DNA of 64,000 nucleotides, taken from positions 1,054,001-1,118,000 of the forward strand of contig JAGVRJ010000004.1 of assembly GCA_019059635.1 (NCBI GenBank), given 5' to 3'. Of this stretch, positions 46,401 through 57,180 are shown piece after piece; position 1 is the first letter of the stretch; the number at the start of each line of letters is the position of its first letter. The notes beneath the pieces were generated by a model. It made no database searches, had not been told where the DNA came from, and worked only from the letters and a program-made list of their open reading frames with translations. The stretch comes from Proales similis (lineage: Eukaryota; Rotifera; Eurotatoria; Ploima; Proalidae). Made by a program: the position numbers and the translations under genes.

Positions 46401-49400
46401 AATGAGCATGCTCATCTTTGTGTGTGTGCCTATTGATGAGTAAGGATGACCGATCGATCGACTGACATTCATCTATGCTTGGTCTCATCTTGCACCTAAA
46501 ACCTCTTTCATGCTTCCTCACGGACAAGCGTTTCCGACTGTTCCGACACAAGCAAACATTAATTCGAGTGAATTAGAAAGCGCGTAGACTTGATTATGGC
46601 TGGCTGTGTATAACATAATTTGCCATTGTCGCGCTCGCTCGTTCTGCCCGTTTCTCGCTCGTTTCCATTTTGCTCAATGAGCGATATCCTCTCGAGTTTC
46701 GTCCCCCTTCTCCCATTCTTGGCCCTCTCTCTCTCTCTCTCTTTCTCCTTTTCTCTTTGTCCTCTCATCCTCACTCGCCTATTCGCGTTCTCTAGCGGTC
46801 TCTCACACGTTTAGCTCGTTATGTGCCTTTTTTTTTTGAAGAGAAGGGCCGCTAAATGATTCACCGTTGCTTTATGCGCACCTGCTCATGTCGATCATTA
46901 TTCGCTTGATCTCAACCACATTTGATGTCTTCCAGTCTCTCATTCTGCTCGCGTTTTGCATTCTTAATCTCGATGGCTTATTTGAACGAGGCTAGAAATA
47001 AAATAAACCGCAGCAAACAAACGTTGACAGAGCAATCCCAGTCCTAAATCATTTTCGTAATTAATAAATTATGAATGTTTTAGACACATGATCGAATCGC
47101 TGTAAGTCTCGAGCGGGCGCCTGAGCGACACTTCCTTTCTTTGCGGTTGCAGATGAGAACCGTTTCGGCTCTCGGGAGTGAAATTTTTAAATTTTTTTTT
47201 TGCGAGCTACGACACGCCACACAGCATCGGTTCTGAATGCAACTGATTTGGATGGCGATGACGTTTGGCGTTAAAATTGCGTCGAATTGGTTCACGTCGG
47301 TTAATTTTGTTCTAGATGACGGACTTGCTATCGCAGCGTAATCTCCTAAGCGGACAGAGCCAATGCGACCTGAATCAACTTTTCAAGACCAAAATGAAAT
47401 TGATTAATGACACATCATCATCGTCGTCAAGCTCTCAACACTTGCTACCCTCTGGCTCGGCGTCTGTTCACGACGAACAGCAGCATGTAAGCGCACACAT
47501 CCCTTAATGAATCTCGCCTCTTCTTTGCGTCGCTCGTTTATTATGCCCTGCTCTATTCGTGTTGTCTAATCGTAGAAATTATCTGATGCAGCTCACGTAG
47601 AGCGTTCTCATACGCCCAAATCTATCAAAGAAGTACTTGATTTGAATATCTCTCGCTCTCGTTTTATCTTTTTCTCACAAACTATTTCCTTTCACTTCTT
47701 CCCTTCTACTCTATTTAGTTTGCTCGTTTTGATTTTCATATTTGTTTCAATTAACAACTGCGTTTAAATGACTAATAAGCGCATTGCAGAGAAATTATTT
47801 CATTCATTAACGAATGCATTATTTCCGTACAGGTGCTTCAGCTTCTCAACGAGACAGCGTGTGACTTTTTCAACACTCGAACCATTCGCTCGGAATTAGA
47901 GCCGCAGCAAAAAGCAATCTTACAATCGGTCAACATCTATCTGAACGATCTGCAGAACAAGCTCACTTCTACTTTGATTCAAAAGTATTCAAACTCAGAG
48001 ACTGAGCTCTCCTCGGCGGTAAATGCTCTAGTTCATTTTTCAACATCACGGGTTCACTCATTTATGCTGAATTTTTTTCAAAAACAGAACATCAACTCAC
48101 TGTGCAGTCACGACATAAAACGAGTTAAAGAGAACATAAACAACTATCTCAACTCTTTGTTTGTCCAAGTTCACAACGACCTTTGGTATGACCGCTGCTC
48201 TATTCACATTTGAATTTTGCCTTATCGCCCGGTTTTAATAACTTGCGCTTATCTGCATAGTGAAATAACGTACAAGTATTCAGTCAACTTGGCCGAACGA
48301 GTGATAGACGAATCACCAGCCGCCAAAAAAGAGGAGCCCGTCAGAGCAGAGAGCATTATGAGCAGTAACAGCAACGTGCCGTCAGTCGCTGCCCGCAAAC
48401 CACTGGGCGGAATACGGCTTCCATTTGCGGGCTTCAGTTCGAATGCCTCGTCGAGTGAAACAAGTGAAAATGACCAGCCGACCAGTGTTCAGCAACGACT
48501 CGAAGTGTTGAATAGCTCGCGAACGCGCCGGCCCATATCCAGCCAAATTTATGAATCGGACACAAATGCGGAGCCCGTCTCGCATGTGTCTCCTCGATTC
48601 CCTCGATCGCCCATGCCCAGCTCGAAATTAGATCAATCGTCGTCGACTGAGCACATTGAAGAATCGGAAGAGCCGACCACTGATAAAGCCGCAACAAGTC
48701 GAGATAAGACGCCCGATAGCTTAACAGAATCATCGAGCTCTAGCATTCCGACCACTGCTCGTTCAGAGCTTGTTAAAAAATCGCCGAAAAAAGAGCCCGA
48801 GCCGATTGTGCCGCCGACTGCACCAAGGAGCAAGGCAAAAACGTTGGTCGGAAAATTATTGCGCGGAATGACAAACGCTGCTCATTCGAAAGAAACGGCG
48901 CCTGTTCATTCGTCGTCGCCTCCTGAACCGTCTCAATTGACATCCAAGCCGTCTATCTCGCCCAAACCAGCCAGACGAGCTGAGGCCGAGAATAAAGAGG
49001 AGAAGAAAGAAGAGAGCAACCTGGATGACGGAAAGCCGCCGATGCTCAGCCACATCAACAAAGATCGTCCCAAGAGACCGAACGTAAAACGACCCACAAT
49101 CAAAAACCCTCAAATTAAGATTGAGACCGAACCGCCGCAAGACGACCTCAGTCAAGCGCCATCGAGCCATAAGTCGAAGCCGTCAAACACTAGCGAGTCG
49201 GACTTTGTGTTCAGCAACATGGAAAAGTCCGAGCTAAAAACTCCAACGCCGAATGTTTGCAATAAACCGACTTCGCCTGTGTCCGAAATGCTGAGTCGAC
49301 ACAACCCAGAGCAGCCTAAAGTGAGCCTCAACCTGCTCGAGAACGTAAAGCTGAGGCGAACAATAAGAAACAAAGGCGTCGGCGAAGAGGCAGCTAAAGA

Positions 49401-50147
49401 AGGCGAAACGGTCGCTGAGTCGGAAAAATGCGTTAAACCAGCTAATCTTAACCCAGCAGGCGACTCGGCCACTGAGCAAGTTGTCAGTGAGGAAAAAGTT
49501 GAGGAAAAGCCGAGCACAAACAAATTGGCCGGCCGCTTTAGCATGTTCGAGGCAACGAATCCGACTCCGTTTGGAGGCTTTAAAGCAAATAACATTCGAA
49601 AGACAGAGGCGAAAATAAATGAAAAAAACGATACAGAGAAAGGCGACGAAAAGCAAAACGGAGAGTCGGAGAATCAGCGTAAACCAATCGCAGCACTGCG
49701 GCCTAGACCAATCACTCGTTCAACTGAGCAGGAAAATAGTGAAGCAGGCCAACAGCAGCAACAGCCCAGTTTCCTTGTTAAGCTCAGACCGGTGAACCAA
49801 GCAAACGGCAGCAATCCAAGCACTAACATAAAAAGTAAAGTCTAACTCGATTCCTTAGCATGTGCTGCTATTGCCTCATTCCTGGTCTCGCTTTGCTTGC
49901 TAACGCAGAAGAAAGCTGCGATGCTCAGACTAATGAAAATGATGAGAATGCGCCGGTTGCGCCTAAAATAACACAACCGGGCGAGAATGCGGCTGACAAG
50001 CGCACCTCAGTTAAAGATATTGTTCAGATGCTTTCCGAAGAGAGTAAGGTTTGTAAACGCTCGACTAGTCCTGCGCTCTTCCAGCTCAATGCTCACACTT
50101 GTTTCTTCAATTTAAATTAAATTGAATATTTTAACTTTCAGGCTTAG
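43466..50147 (+). CDS. CARMIL: CARMIL family capping-protein regulator
   Basis: CARMIL proteins bind actin capping protein (CP) and promote actin assembly at membranes. Met 43466 opens MTILNLEDDEIV, and an intron joins ALNELLGRDCRRSYRQLVNV of the non-canonical PH domain. Then come INFYQEVVWDVNVIYGQNS and MSPLVAALRHNEWFEGIHVD, matching the region before the LRRs. The LRR solenoid spans several exons (LRHLNLSHNFLKDDAL, LNSLDLSNCKLNGQIVQ, LRALDISGNEVGDFGVNLLS). A 1 kb intron (about 46257-47315) follows, then a helical dimerisation segment. The long 3' exon is polar and holds a CPI motif at 49044-49094 (LSHINKDRPKRPNVKRP). I join the exon ending NIK at about 49832 to KESCDAQTNEN, and a last exon ends KA-stop at 50147; a stop at 49845 is the alternative. 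Exon edges are partly approximate. Confidence 0.85.
46257..47315 (+). other. Long intron of CARMIL
   Basis: This intron of about 1 kb is the largest in the window. It runs from a GTATGC donor at about 46257 to an acceptor (GTTCTAG) just before ATGACGGACTTGC. It holds a CT run (about 46725-46743) and no supported gene. An alternative promoter for a shorter isoform starting at Met 47316 is conceivable but not shown. Confidence 0.5.
49044..49094 (+). other. CPI (capping-protein interaction) motif in CARMIL
   Basis: The 17 codons read LSHINKDRPKRPNVKRP. The published CPI consensus is LxHxTxxRPK(x)6P. Every fixed position matches except Thr, which is Asn here. This supports both the CARMIL call and capping-protein binding. 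Confidence 0.85.
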
Positions 50148-50955
50148 TGAGAGAGACGCGGCTCAAATTCGAACAGTGATCAAGGCAGACAAGAAGGCAA
50201 TAAGTTAGCTGCAATCGGCCAAGGTCAATCAGCCCTATCGAATCGAACAGAGTATTTTTAGACAATAATTTGGAAATCGTGTCATTCTAATTCTATTTCT
50301 AATCTCTGCTTTCCATATTATTTTCACGTACAACTTCATTTTCTTCTTTCCAACATCGGACGTCTTTTCTTCTCTCTTTCTTCATCTTTTGTCTTTTCCT
50401 GAACATTTTAACACCGCTCATCTCTTATTTTTATCCATGGATAATAAATATATTCAATAAGCTCGACAATAATTATGCTCTCATAGAAGTAAAGTGAAAT
50501 CAATTTCACCAAGATTGAAACATAATTAGCATAAACGGTCACTTATGAAGCACCAATGCGATAATTTCAAGAAGAAAAAGAAATAAAAAAAGAGACAGAG
50601 AGAGAGAGAGAACAGAAAAGAGAAGGAGAGAAAGTGTGAGAGATGGAAAATGTCAAGCGTCAGAGAACTGGCAATTTACATCAGTATACTCGATTGCGTA
50701 CTTGATTGCGTAACCTTTTCTGTCATAAAGCAGCAAGCAATCGAGCAGTGATAAGGTGCAGTTTCATCTAGCTGGTTTTGACATGCACAGGCCAGAATCC
50801 GAGTCAAAGAATGCTTTTTCTCGCGTTTAACCAGCTCCCAAGTCATATGACAGTATCTATTTTAGGGTGGATGCGTTGTATTGCGAGTCTTCTATTAAAA
50901 AAGCTGATTTTAATTCTCCTTTAGATTCAGTCGAACAACAAACAAAAATAAAACG
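50148..50955. other. Region between CARMIL and first APH-like kinase gene
   Basis: Nothing coding is recognised. The stretch has a TC-rich part, presumably the CARMIL 3' UTR (an AATAAATATATTC hexamer region at about 50445), and an AG run near 50596-50612. The last 100 bp should include the promoter and leader of the next gene. Confidence 0.45.
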
Positions 50956-51963
50956 ATGGAGTCCACCGAACTGGTCCGAACCTACATCGACAGCAAGAGC
51001 GACTTGCCGTTCACTGGACGACTTGTCCAAGCAACAAAGCTCTCAGGCGGCCTCGTCAATTACGTTTACCGTCTAGAGTTTGACGATGGCACCTCTGCTG
51101 TGCTCAAATACTATCCGGCCTATGTGGCTTGTAACAAGTCCGTGGAGCTCTGTCAAAAGCGATATTTTGTTGAGAAACATGCGCTGGCTAGCTTGGCCGG
51201 CAACGAGAAACTGGAGCAAACGAGCATTCGAATACCCAAGCTCTACTACGCTGACGACAGTGCTCATATGCTCATCATGGAGGACGTGGGCAAAGACGTC
51301 AAGAGCTTGTTCCAACTCCTCAAAGAAAAGGAGGCAGACGAGTCGCTGATCGAGTTCATCGGGCATCAGATAAGCATTTTTTCAAATTTCTTATCAAACG
51401 ATTCAAACATCGCCTATTCAACTCATTCGGACCAATTCAGAAATACGTCCGCATGGCAAGTGATTCAAGGCTACTTCGGAAGTTTGTTCGGCAAAGTAGC
51501 CGATGAGCTAGCGCTGAGAAACGAGCTCGGAGAGCATTTAGCCGCGAGAGACGCTTTTATCCAAGAGCCCGACTATGAGAAAGACGAGACTGTGTTTGTG
51601 TTTGGCGATCTTTGGCCGAATTCCATTCTTGTCGACGAGCAGAAAAAGTTGATTTGGATTATCGACTGGGAGATGTGCCGTTTTAAGACCAGACTAAACG
51701 ACCTTCAGCAGCTGATGCCGAACCTTTGGATTATGAAGCAGAATCCAGACTTGTTCAACGCGAATAACATTGCCAAGCTGATGAGTAGCTTGCAGAAACA
51801 CTTTTTAGGCGATGAAAACGCCGACTGGCGTGTAGGATGCGGTTCGAATGCCAAATCAATTTTCATTCTTTGGGCGCTTTCACTGATCAAGGAACCTCAC
51901 TGGGGCATTCAAGACCATCGGGCAGCGATTCAGAAGGCGATCGAAGAAGTTAATCAGCTATAG
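50956..51963 (+). CDS. APH-fold kinase-like protein, copy 1
   Basis: This intronless 335-residue protein belongs to the aminoglycoside-phosphotransferase/choline-kinase-like fold. The N-lobe has the loop LSGGLVNYVYRLEF, then the ATP-binding Lys in SAVLKYYPA, and MLIMEDV at the hinge. The C-lobe has the catalytic segment VFGDLWPNSILVDEQKKLIW and the metal-binding IIDWE. Compared with the usual HGDxxxxN, His is Phe and the Asn at Asp+5 is Ser (an Asn sits at +4). The substrate is unknown; this fold includes choline, methylthioribose and small-molecule kinases. The start is the first Met and is shared with copy 2. Fungal or bacterial relatives are plausible sources of such genes in animals, but I cannot test that here. 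Confidence 0.75.
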   Translation: MESTELVRTYIDSKSDLPFTGRLVQATKLSGGLVNYVYRLEFDDGTSAVLKYYPAYVACNKSVELCQKRYFVEKHALASLAGNEKLEQTSIRIPKLYYADDSAHMLIMEDVGKDVKSLFQLLKEKEADESLIEFIGHQISIFSNFLSNDSNIAYSTHSDQFRNTSAWQVIQGYFGSLFGKVADELALRNELGEHLAARDAFIQEPDYEKDETVFVFGDLWPNSILVDEQKKLIWIIDWEMCRFKTRLNDLQQLMPNLWIMKQNPDLFNANNIAKLMSSLQKHFLGDENADWRVGCGSNAKSIFILWALSLIKEPHWGIQDHRAAIQKAIEEVNQL

Positions 51964-52615
51964 CACTTTTCTCTTTCTTTGTCTCTCTCCCCCGCTGTCC
52001 ACCTCTCAGCATAACTGTACTCTTTAAATATTCGACGAGACTCTTTTTAGTTAATTTTAACGACAAAAAAATATTTTTGAATTTCAAATTTTGTTGATTT
52101 CCTCATTACACCCGCGCGGCTCGAATCTTAAGAGGCCTATTCGGTTTTCATTAAACAAGTTTGCTAAGTGATCGAAGGTCAACCTCGGGAGCCATTTAAA
52201 GAAGAATAAAATCCGAATTCATGACCGATCGCCTTTGGTTGCATTTGAATGCCTATGGCGCTTGCAACATTACTATTGAGAAATTTCTCGAAATTGGTGC
52301 CAGGTCAAAGCAAGGATGTGGTTGTCGATTCAATTAGACCCCTCGCTTGGCAATTGCTGTCATCTAACAAAACGCTTCGAGCACCGATTGATTTCGGCAA
52401 AGGCTCATTTCTTGAGAATTTTTGACGAATTATGACATAAATTGCCATTCATAATAGGTTTTATCGGACAATTTAGAAGAGAGTTAAAAAGACGAGCAAT
52501 GATTCGAGCGAGAATAGCTCGAGCGCTGAGAGTGCATTCAGAGATATCAGTCGGCCAACTAGGCATTTAAATATATTCATTTAATCTGTATTTGCTTTTA
52601 GCCAACTGAATAGAA
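51964..52615. other. Spacer between the two APH-like kinase genes
   Basis: I see no gene. Small motifs such as ATTTAAATATATTCATTTAA occur just before copy 2. No strong similarity to the leader of copy 1 is visible, so the shared segment seems confined to the 5' coding region. Confidence 0.4.
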
Positions 52616-53614
52616 ATGGATTCGACCGAATTGGTCCGAACCTACATTGACAGCAAGAGCGACTTGCCGTTCACTGGCAGACTCAGCAGAGCCATTCGAC
52701 TGTCAGGTGGCTCGGTCAACTACGTTTACCGCCTAGAGTTTGACGATGGCACCTCTGCTGTGCTCAAATACTATCCTGCGCATGTGTCGAGCGATAGATC
52801 GATTCCATTGACACAGAGCAGATACTTTGTTGAGAAGCACGCGCTCAGTGTGATTGCACCGAACCAAGAGCTGAGAACCAGAACCAGAATCCGGGTGCCC
52901 AAACTCTTCTACGCGGACGATAGCGCCCACATGTTGATTATGGAGGACGCAGGCGAGAAGACCAAGAGCTTGTTTCAAATACTCAAGCAGAGCGAGATTG
53001 ACGATGCTCTAATCGACTTGATTGCCGAACAAGTTTATCTGTTTCTAAGCTTCCTGTCGAACATTAAGGATGAAAACCTTCTCAGAGCGTTCGCATTCAC
53101 TTCAAAGGATTTCGTACAAAAGTTCTTCCGCGACATTGTGGACACGATGGCCGAAAAGCTCGAACTTCAAACAGAACTAAAACCACATTTGGAGAAAAAA
53201 GATGAATATCTTCCAATAACGGGCGAGCAGATTGAAAATCTCTATCTTGCGTTCGGCGACCTCTGGGCCAATTCGATTATGGTAGACGAAGAGAAGAAGC
53301 TGGTCTGGATCATCGACTGGGAGATATGTCGCCTGAAGAAGCAGCACGCCGACTTGCAGCAGTTTATGGCCAATCTCTGGGTGATGAAGCAAAGGCCAGA
53401 GCTGTTTAACGAGTCAAGCATAGACAAGCTGACCAGACGACTGCATCATCATTTCTTTGACGACGAGAAAGCTGACTGGCGAGCTGTGTGCGGACCGCAC
53501 GCCAAATCGGTGTTCGTATTGTGGACGCTCGCGCTTATAGTCGAGCCGCACTGGCAAATCGAGGCCCGGAAAGAAACGATTCTAAAAGCTTTGAACGAAA
53601 TCAACAGCCTTTAA
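52616..53614 (+). CDS. APH-fold kinase-like protein, copy 2
   Basis: This is a tandem paralogue of copy 1, 332 residues and intronless. The first 20 or so residues (STELVRTYIDSKSDLPFTGR) and the stretch VYRLEFDDGTSAVLKYYPA are identical to copy 1, also nearly so at the DNA level, while the rest shows only about 50% identity. The catalytic segment is AFGDLWANSIMVDEEKKLVW and the metal-binding IIDWE is kept. As in copy 1 the canonical His and Asn of HGDxxxxN are replaced. The substrate is unknown. The sharp change in similarity along the gene suggests gene conversion at the 5' end. Confidence 0.75.
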   Translation: MDSTELVRTYIDSKSDLPFTGRLSRAIRLSGGSVNYVYRLEFDDGTSAVLKYYPAHVSSDRSIPLTQSRYFVEKHALSVIAPNQELRTRTRIRVPKLFYADDSAHMLIMEDAGEKTKSLFQILKQSEIDDALIDLIAEQVYLFLSFLSNIKDENLLRAFAFTSKDFVQKFFRDIVDTMAEKLELQTELKPHLEKKDEYLPITGEQIENLYLAFGDLWANSIMVDEEKKLVWIIDWEICRLKKQHADLQQFMANLWVMKQRPELFNESSIDKLTRRLHHHFFDDEKADWRAVCGPHAKSVFVLWTLALIVEPHWQIEARKETILKALNEINSL

Positions 53615-54032
53615 TTGGCATCTCTATTTATTTCTCGCATTCAGGTCTCAGACAGGGAAAGCCCGATTAACGAGCAAACACACAAGTATCAAATGTCTTG
53701 CGAATTAAATAAATAAATAAACAAGCAGAATCGGCTTGGCGAGTTAAAATCCAAATATTTGCGGCTTAAACATGCACGAGGCTGAAAACAAGGTGGCTTG
53801 AATCAATGCGCGTTCCGCTAAGATCGCGCGACCTCGATCAAAGCGTTCGCGAAGGGAACTGAATGTGTCCGAATGTGATTTATGCACATAAGTAGCCTGT
53901 AAAGGTCATTGGCGCGGACGATTGAGGTGAGCTCGCGGGCGGCCAATTATGCTTGGACAAGGCGAATTTTATTTTTCTAAATCATCATTCTCGCGCGCTC
54001 CAAAGTATTCGCACGAAACGGCCACAACAAGA
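53615..54032 (+). promoter_or_regulatory. Upstream region of the large transmembrane gene
   Basis: This 418 bp gap separates two plus-strand genes. AATAAATAAATAAAC at about 53706-53720 probably ends the kinase-like transcript. An in-frame upstream ATG at 53949 would add 28 residues before the signal peptide; I prefer the Met at 54033. No specific promoter element is recognised. Confidence 0.4.
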
Positions 54033-56978
54033 ATGCTCGCTGCTTTGGTGCTATTGGCCGTGTCCGCTAGTTTTGCGCCTGTCAGTGCCAGGGAGTTGGC
54101 TGGCGATGCGGCCTGCTTCTCGCAGGCCGACCATTTTACAGGCGGCATGATTCGCCGAGAGATCGTGTGTCGCACTATTCCGAGCTGCGATGCCACTCTC
54201 TACCGTCAGTACGACCTGTTCACGTTCGATCTTCAAAATCAAGAGGAAATCGGACCGCGCCAATTTTTCAACTGCACAATTAGAGGCAGTGTTGAATTCA
54301 AGTTCAAGAACATCAAGCGAGTCGCAGCGAACGCTTTCGAACAATTGAGCATCGAGCCAGGCGCGAGACTGTCGATTGAATTCGAAGGCAAATGGCTCGG
54401 CAGCCACAAGGGAGTGAATACCGAACGACTTGAGCTATCGTCCGAGAGCTTCATGAATCTGAAAACCAGACAAGACTCGGCGTTCGAGGTTCTGATCAAG
54501 AAATATTCACTCGTGCTGATGAGACAGAGCCTGGTCGACAATGTCAAGCAGGACGTCAACTCGAACGTAAAATTCCAAATTCACGACTGCGGTCAGTTGG
54601 TGATCGGCTCTAAAGAGCAAACAGCCGGCGTCAATACAGACTCGGCTTTATCGAGCAAAAAGCTAATGCACGACTACAACAGCTTTCACAACAATCTCAG
54701 CTACACCCTGGACGTGTGGAGTTTAAAAACAGTTCGATTTGAGCCGCGTGCATTCTTCAACTTGGCTCTAAATCCGAGCTCGCAGTTCACTCTGGCTCTT
54801 CACACGGTCGACTACATCTACATGGGCGACGAGCTATTCGACTCGCTATCGCTTGGCGTCTCAGCCCAATTCAACCTAATAATTCAGAATCCTCGCGATC
54901 GGCTCCATCTGGGAAAGAACCTGTTTCGATCGCTGCGTCAATACCAGTTCTCGGTGTTTTACTTTCACATCGAGGACATGGGCGCTAGCTCTCTCTGCCT
55001 GCCCGAGGGTCTATTTAGAAACGTACAACTGAGCCGATCGTCGAACGCTCAGTTTCGACTCTCACATTTCCACAACGCCAATGTGGTCTTTAACTCGCAG
55101 ACATTCCATGAAATGCAGCTATCCGAAAAGAGCCGATTCCAATTGAGCATAGAGAACTTGTGCGGCGATGTGGTGCTTGTCGAGAAGGCGATCAATCTTC
55201 TTAAACTGAGCGAGTCCGAGTTTGAAATATGGATTCAGAATCACAACGACAAATGCTTGAGTGCGCCCATCCTCCTCCATCGGGTCTCAGCTCCCGAACG
55301 AATAGTCGACAATCGCTACTTTAAACTTCTTCCTCGAGCCATTAACGAAGTGTTCGTCTCCGGCTCTGAATCTGCTTTTCGACTCGCAATGGTCAACTCG
55401 TCGGCCACCTTCCTCGCCGACGTGCCTTCTTTCTACGCATTCAGAGTGGACCGCAATAGCTTGCAGGCGAAGAGTGATTTCAGAACGAAGCTGCAGCTGA
55501 GAATCGAGACTCATGGAGGAATCAGATTCAAACAGCTGGCCGACAATTTGCTTGACGACTATTTCGAGCCGCGTTTTGATCTTTTAAGCACCGAGCTTCC
55601 AAAGCTAATTGAACTCGAACGATTCATTCCGCAACTACAACAAATCAACGAAACCGACCAGTCTGTGACTGTTGACGAGTTGCCTAAAGGCCAGCTGATC
55701 GATCAGTTCTGCGAATACCACAAGCTGAGAAATTTCATGATTTTGCCTGGCGGACTCGGCTACGGCAGTCTGGGCTCGACAGTTCAGCACACTGGAACTC
55801 TGGTCTACTTCAAGGAGCTTCTCGATCGAGATGAGTCCAAATGCACTTCTTGTCTCCTCATCTTCTTGTACCAGTTTGCTCATCGCCGTCCGGATTTGTT
55901 CTCGCTCAAGAAATACCTGCCAGATTGCTTTGTTGAGCTTCACTTTGGCCAAAAGTCTTTGCACGAACTCTACTCGGACAAGGATGAAGTCAGACAGGCG
56001 TTTATTGAAAAAGTGGAAAAAAGCCTTAAACTCTACTGGGATAAGCTCAACTGCAGAGAGCTGAGTGGCCTTGACGAGATTTGGCTCACTGACGAGGGCC
56101 GGCAGATGGACATTATAGACCAGCACTGCATGATACGTAGCGAGAGATACGTCAGAGTGGACGAGACGCTCGGACTCAGCGAGGATAGAGACATGAGTCA
56201 AGAATGCAAGGTTAGAGTGGATCCGCCGTTTATCGATCTCAGTCCAAGGCAATTAGATGAGCGGAGTTTCACAAATCGAACAGTGCCAGCCTCAGCGAGC
56301 GCTTCTCATTCCCTATTGGTATTTCTTGTCTTGTTCGCATTGAGCACGATCATAGTCGGAGCTTTGCTGGTCAGAAATCGGCAACCGCAAAAGTCCTGTG
56401 TTCATTTAAAGATTCCGAATCGATTTGTGCGACTTAAGAACGATTCAAACGTTGAGGAGATCGACGATGACAATTTTGAAGAGCTTGAATACGACGACCA
56501 GTTTGAAATGAGCGCCACTGAGCCAGATGTTCATTGTGTGGATGGAATGCAGGAGCCTGATTCTCAGCTCGCTGAGAAGGTTTCAATCAGCCATCCGGCA
56601 AACAATGCGAACGGTGATGGCCTCCTGGCTAATTTCAGGCGAAAGTCAATCGGAAAGATTCGCTACATCAAAGAATCGATGCTGAGCGGCGGCGATGACA
56701 GTCGCGGCTTTGTTCAGCTCGGCACCGCCGGCTACAAAGCTGTGGAGCAAACTAAGCCGCAAGAGATCGTCAACGCCGAAGAGTGGGATTTCGACGACGA
56801 CAACGACCTAGACGGACGAGTTTACAATGTGGTCACCTACGATTCAGCCACAAACAAAACCCAGCCAAAAGCGGTCAGAGGAGTCGAGCCTGACCAAGTC
56901 GCAGATGTTGGGCCCCAGCTTCATTTGGCGACCAATCCTCTAAGTGAGCACGAGGAAAAATTTGACCTTAAGGATTGA
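54033..56978 (+). CDS. Large single-pass membrane protein with repetitive ectodomain
   Basis: I do not recognise this family. The protein is encoded by one exon of 981 codons. It begins with a clear signal peptide (MLAALVLLAVSASFAPVSA). The ectodomain (to about residue 755) has Cys pairs near its start (CRTIPSC) and repeats of about 35-45 residues with the pattern F-x-x-L-x-L-x-x-x-S-x-F-x-L-x-I. Examples are FNLALNPSSQFTLALH, FDSLSLGVSAQFNLII, FHEMQLSEKSRFQLSI and INLLKLSESEFEIWIQ; this suggests a beta-solenoid or LRR-like fold. One transmembrane helix (about 758-781, LLVFLVLFALSTIIVGALL) is followed by a cytoplasmic tail of about 200 residues with an acidic patch (EEIDDDNFEELEYDDQFEM). It may be an adhesion or receptor protein; that is inference. 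Confidence 0.8.
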   Translation: MLAALVLLAVSASFAPVSARELAGDAACFSQADHFTGGMIRREIVCRTIPSCDATLYRQYDLFTFDLQNQEEIGPRQFFNCTIRGSVEFKFKNIKRVAANAFEQLSIEPGARLSIEFEGKWLGSHKGVNTERLELSSESFMNLKTRQDSAFEVLIKKYSLVLMRQSLVDNVKQDVNSNVKFQIHDCGQLVIGSKEQTAGVNTDSALSSKKLMHDYNSFHNNLSYTLDVWSLKTVRFEPRAFFNLALNPSSQFTLALHTVDYIYMGDELFDSLSLGVSAQFNLIIQNPRDRLHLGKNLFRSLRQYQFSVFYFHIEDMGASSLCLPEGLFRNVQLSRSSNAQFRLSHFHNANVVFNSQTFHEMQLSEKSRFQLSIENLCGDVVLVEKAINLLKLSESEFEIWIQNHNDKCLSAPILLHRVSAPERIVDNRYFKLLPRAINEVFVSGSESAFRLAMVNSSATFLADVPSFYAFRVDRNSLQAKSDFRTKLQLRIETHGGIRFKQLADNLLDDYFEPRFDLLSTELPKLIELERFIPQLQQINETDQSVTVDELPKGQLIDQFCEYHKLRNFMILPGGLGYGSLGSTVQHTGTLVYFKELLDRDESKCTSCLLIFLYQFAHRRPDLFSLKKYLPDCFVELHFGQKSLHELYSDKDEVRQAFIEKVEKSLKLYWDKLNCRELSGLDEIWLTDEGRQMDIIDQHCMIRSERYVRVDETLGLSEDRDMSQECKVRVDPPFIDLSPRQLDERSFTNRTVPASASASHSLLVFLVLFALSTIIVGALLVRNRQPQKSCVHLKIPNRFVRLKNDSNVEEIDDDNFEELEYDDQFEMSATEPDVHCVDGMQEPDSQLAEKVSISHPANNANGDGLLANFRRKSIGKIRYIKESMLSGGDDSRGFVQLGTAGYKAVEQTKPQEIVNAEEWDFDDDNDLDGRVYNVVTYDSATNKTQPKAVRGVEPDQVADVGPQLHLATNPLSEHEEKFDLKD

Positions 56979-57180
56979 AATCAGAGGTCCCCATTGTGAC
57001 CCACCTTTCATCGTTTCAGTCCATTTTAGAGGCCACTATTATTAAGAAGAAATAATTCTATTCCATAAATGAACGTCTTTTGGGTCTAAAGATAATCTGA
57101 AAGGAAACGAATTTTTTTTGAAAAGCTTTTTTTATTCTTATTTGCGGCCGATACAGAGCTAGAGTGCTACAGCATCAACC

